Assembly (NCBI GenBank): GCA_964409675.1
Contig: CAYPEF010000113.1
Location: 1 to 6,908 of the forward strand
Direction: 5' to 3'
Length of the DNA stretch: 6,908 nucleotides
Source: CAYMDD01 sp964409675
GTDB lineage: Bacteria > Pseudomonadota > Alphaproteobacteria > Rickettsiales > SXRF01
A model generated the notes under the pieces. That model worked only from the letters and a program-made list of their open reading frames with translations. It did no database searches and was not told the DNA's origin. A program made the translations under genes and the position numbers. The stretch's first letter is position 1. Each line of letters opens with the position of its first letter. This document shows positions 6,399 through 6,908 of this stretch, piece by piece.

Positions 6399-6416
6399 GA
6401 AAGTAAGCGGCGCTTT

Positions 6417-6875
6417 TTAAGCGGCGGATTTGCTGCCAAGTTGTTTTTGCTTCAGCGCATCCATTTGCGCCGCCAGATCTTTGGCCTGCTTGTCGCTTAA
6501 GTATTTTTTGGCTTTTTCGAAGATATCTTCTTCTTCTTCCTCCACATGGTGGGTGACGGCGTGTTTCAACTCGCCGAACTGTTCCAGCCAGTCTTCGCTC
6601 TCCACCTGCATGGTGCTGAGTTTTTCCAGATATTCGCGGATTTCATCATGCTCATGGTCGGCATGCTCCATTTTTTCCTGCACCTGCTGGCTTTTTGTGG
6701 CGTGTTCTATTGCTTTGTAGAAGGTCTGTTCTTCCGCGTCGGCGTGCAGGGTAAGCTCCTGCTTGATCTGCACGAAGAGTTCCTCACGTTGGGCGGGGCT
6801 GGAGGCGGCTAGCACCTGTTCCATCAGATCGGCGACTTTACGGTGGTCTTTTTTCAGGTAATTGTAGATATCCAT
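6417..6875 (-). CDS. Hemerythrin-like HHE cation-binding domain protein
   Basis: 152 residues, all helical, with no signal peptide or membrane segment, hence cytoplasmic. It matches the hemerythrin HHE family, four-helix bundles that hold a di-iron centre through His and Glu/Asp: KKDHRKV (H11), LTLHADAEEQTFY (H44, E48), ADHEHDEI (H74/H76) and THHVEEEEEDIF (H109/H110, E114). Family members bind oxygen or nitric oxide, store iron, or help protect against oxidative and nitrosative stress; which applies here cannot be read from the sequence. The tail (about 128-152) is charged and ends in GSKSAA. The start is well fixed: AGGAG at 6882-6886, 6 nt before the ATG. It is convergent with the prepilin gene and shares its terminator. 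The promoter lies beyond the right edge. Confidence 0.94.
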   Translation of the reverse strand: MDIYNYLKKDHRKVADLMEQVLAASSPAQREELFVQIKQELTLHADAEEQTFYKAIEHATKSQQVQEKMEHADHEHDEIREYLEKLSTMQVESEDWLEQFGELKHAVTHHVEEEEEDIFEKAKKYLSDKQAKDLAAQMDALKQKQLGSKSAA

Positions 6876-6908
6876 GATCGGCTCCTCTTTCGTGTTGATA
6901 GGCTTATC

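Noticed and set aside
6282..6500. 72-residue plus-strand frame starting right after the prepilin stop
   Set aside because: It runs through the terminator hairpin and into the hemerythrin-like gene antisense, with no family resemblance.

Overview
The window reads as ordinary chromosomal DNA of a Gram-negative bacterium, most likely an alphaproteobacterium. That placement is an inference from family resemblance: the GAF/HD-GYP protein, the NemA-type Old Yellow Enzyme, DUF1993, and a prepilin with a GRDLI / PGD / KIDDG pattern. It cannot be proved from the sequence alone. Most of the window is visibly GC-rich, except an AT-richer block at about 5040-6410. Five of the six genes lie on the minus strand; only the prepilin gene is on the plus strand.

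Layout. At 1-1571 (minus) is a nearly complete GAF + HD-GYP cyclic-di-GMP phosphodiesterase cut by the left edge. At 1671-1702 a short perfect hairpin sits in the gap. At 1730-3363 (minus) a compact two-gene unit encodes a DUF1993 protein followed by an Old Yellow Enzyme ene-reductase. At 3458-3563 a 106-bp near-perfect palindrome fills the next gap. At 3615-5018 (minus) is a polygalactosaminidase-like (GH114 / TM1410-MJ1477 family) domain fused to eight calcium-binding RTX nonapeptides and a type I secretion-style C-terminus. At 5019-5324 is an AT-rich divergent intergenic region. At 5418-6281 (plus) is a type IV prepilin-like protein. At 6367-6398 a strong hairpin terminator is shared with the convergent hemerythrin-like gene at 6417-6875 (minus).

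How the genes fit together. The DUF1993 and ene-reductase genes are almost certainly co-transcribed. The others look like single-gene units. A loose surface/biofilm theme (cyclic-di-GMP turnover, a secreted amino-sugar polysaccharide hydrolase, a pseudopilin) can be drawn, but no shared regulation is visible, so it remains an inference. I see no defence system, CRISPR array, transposase, tRNA or rRNA. The least routine items are the GH114-RTX fusion, the 106-bp palindrome and the orphan prepilin in AT-rich DNA. None amounts to a clear new multi-gene system.
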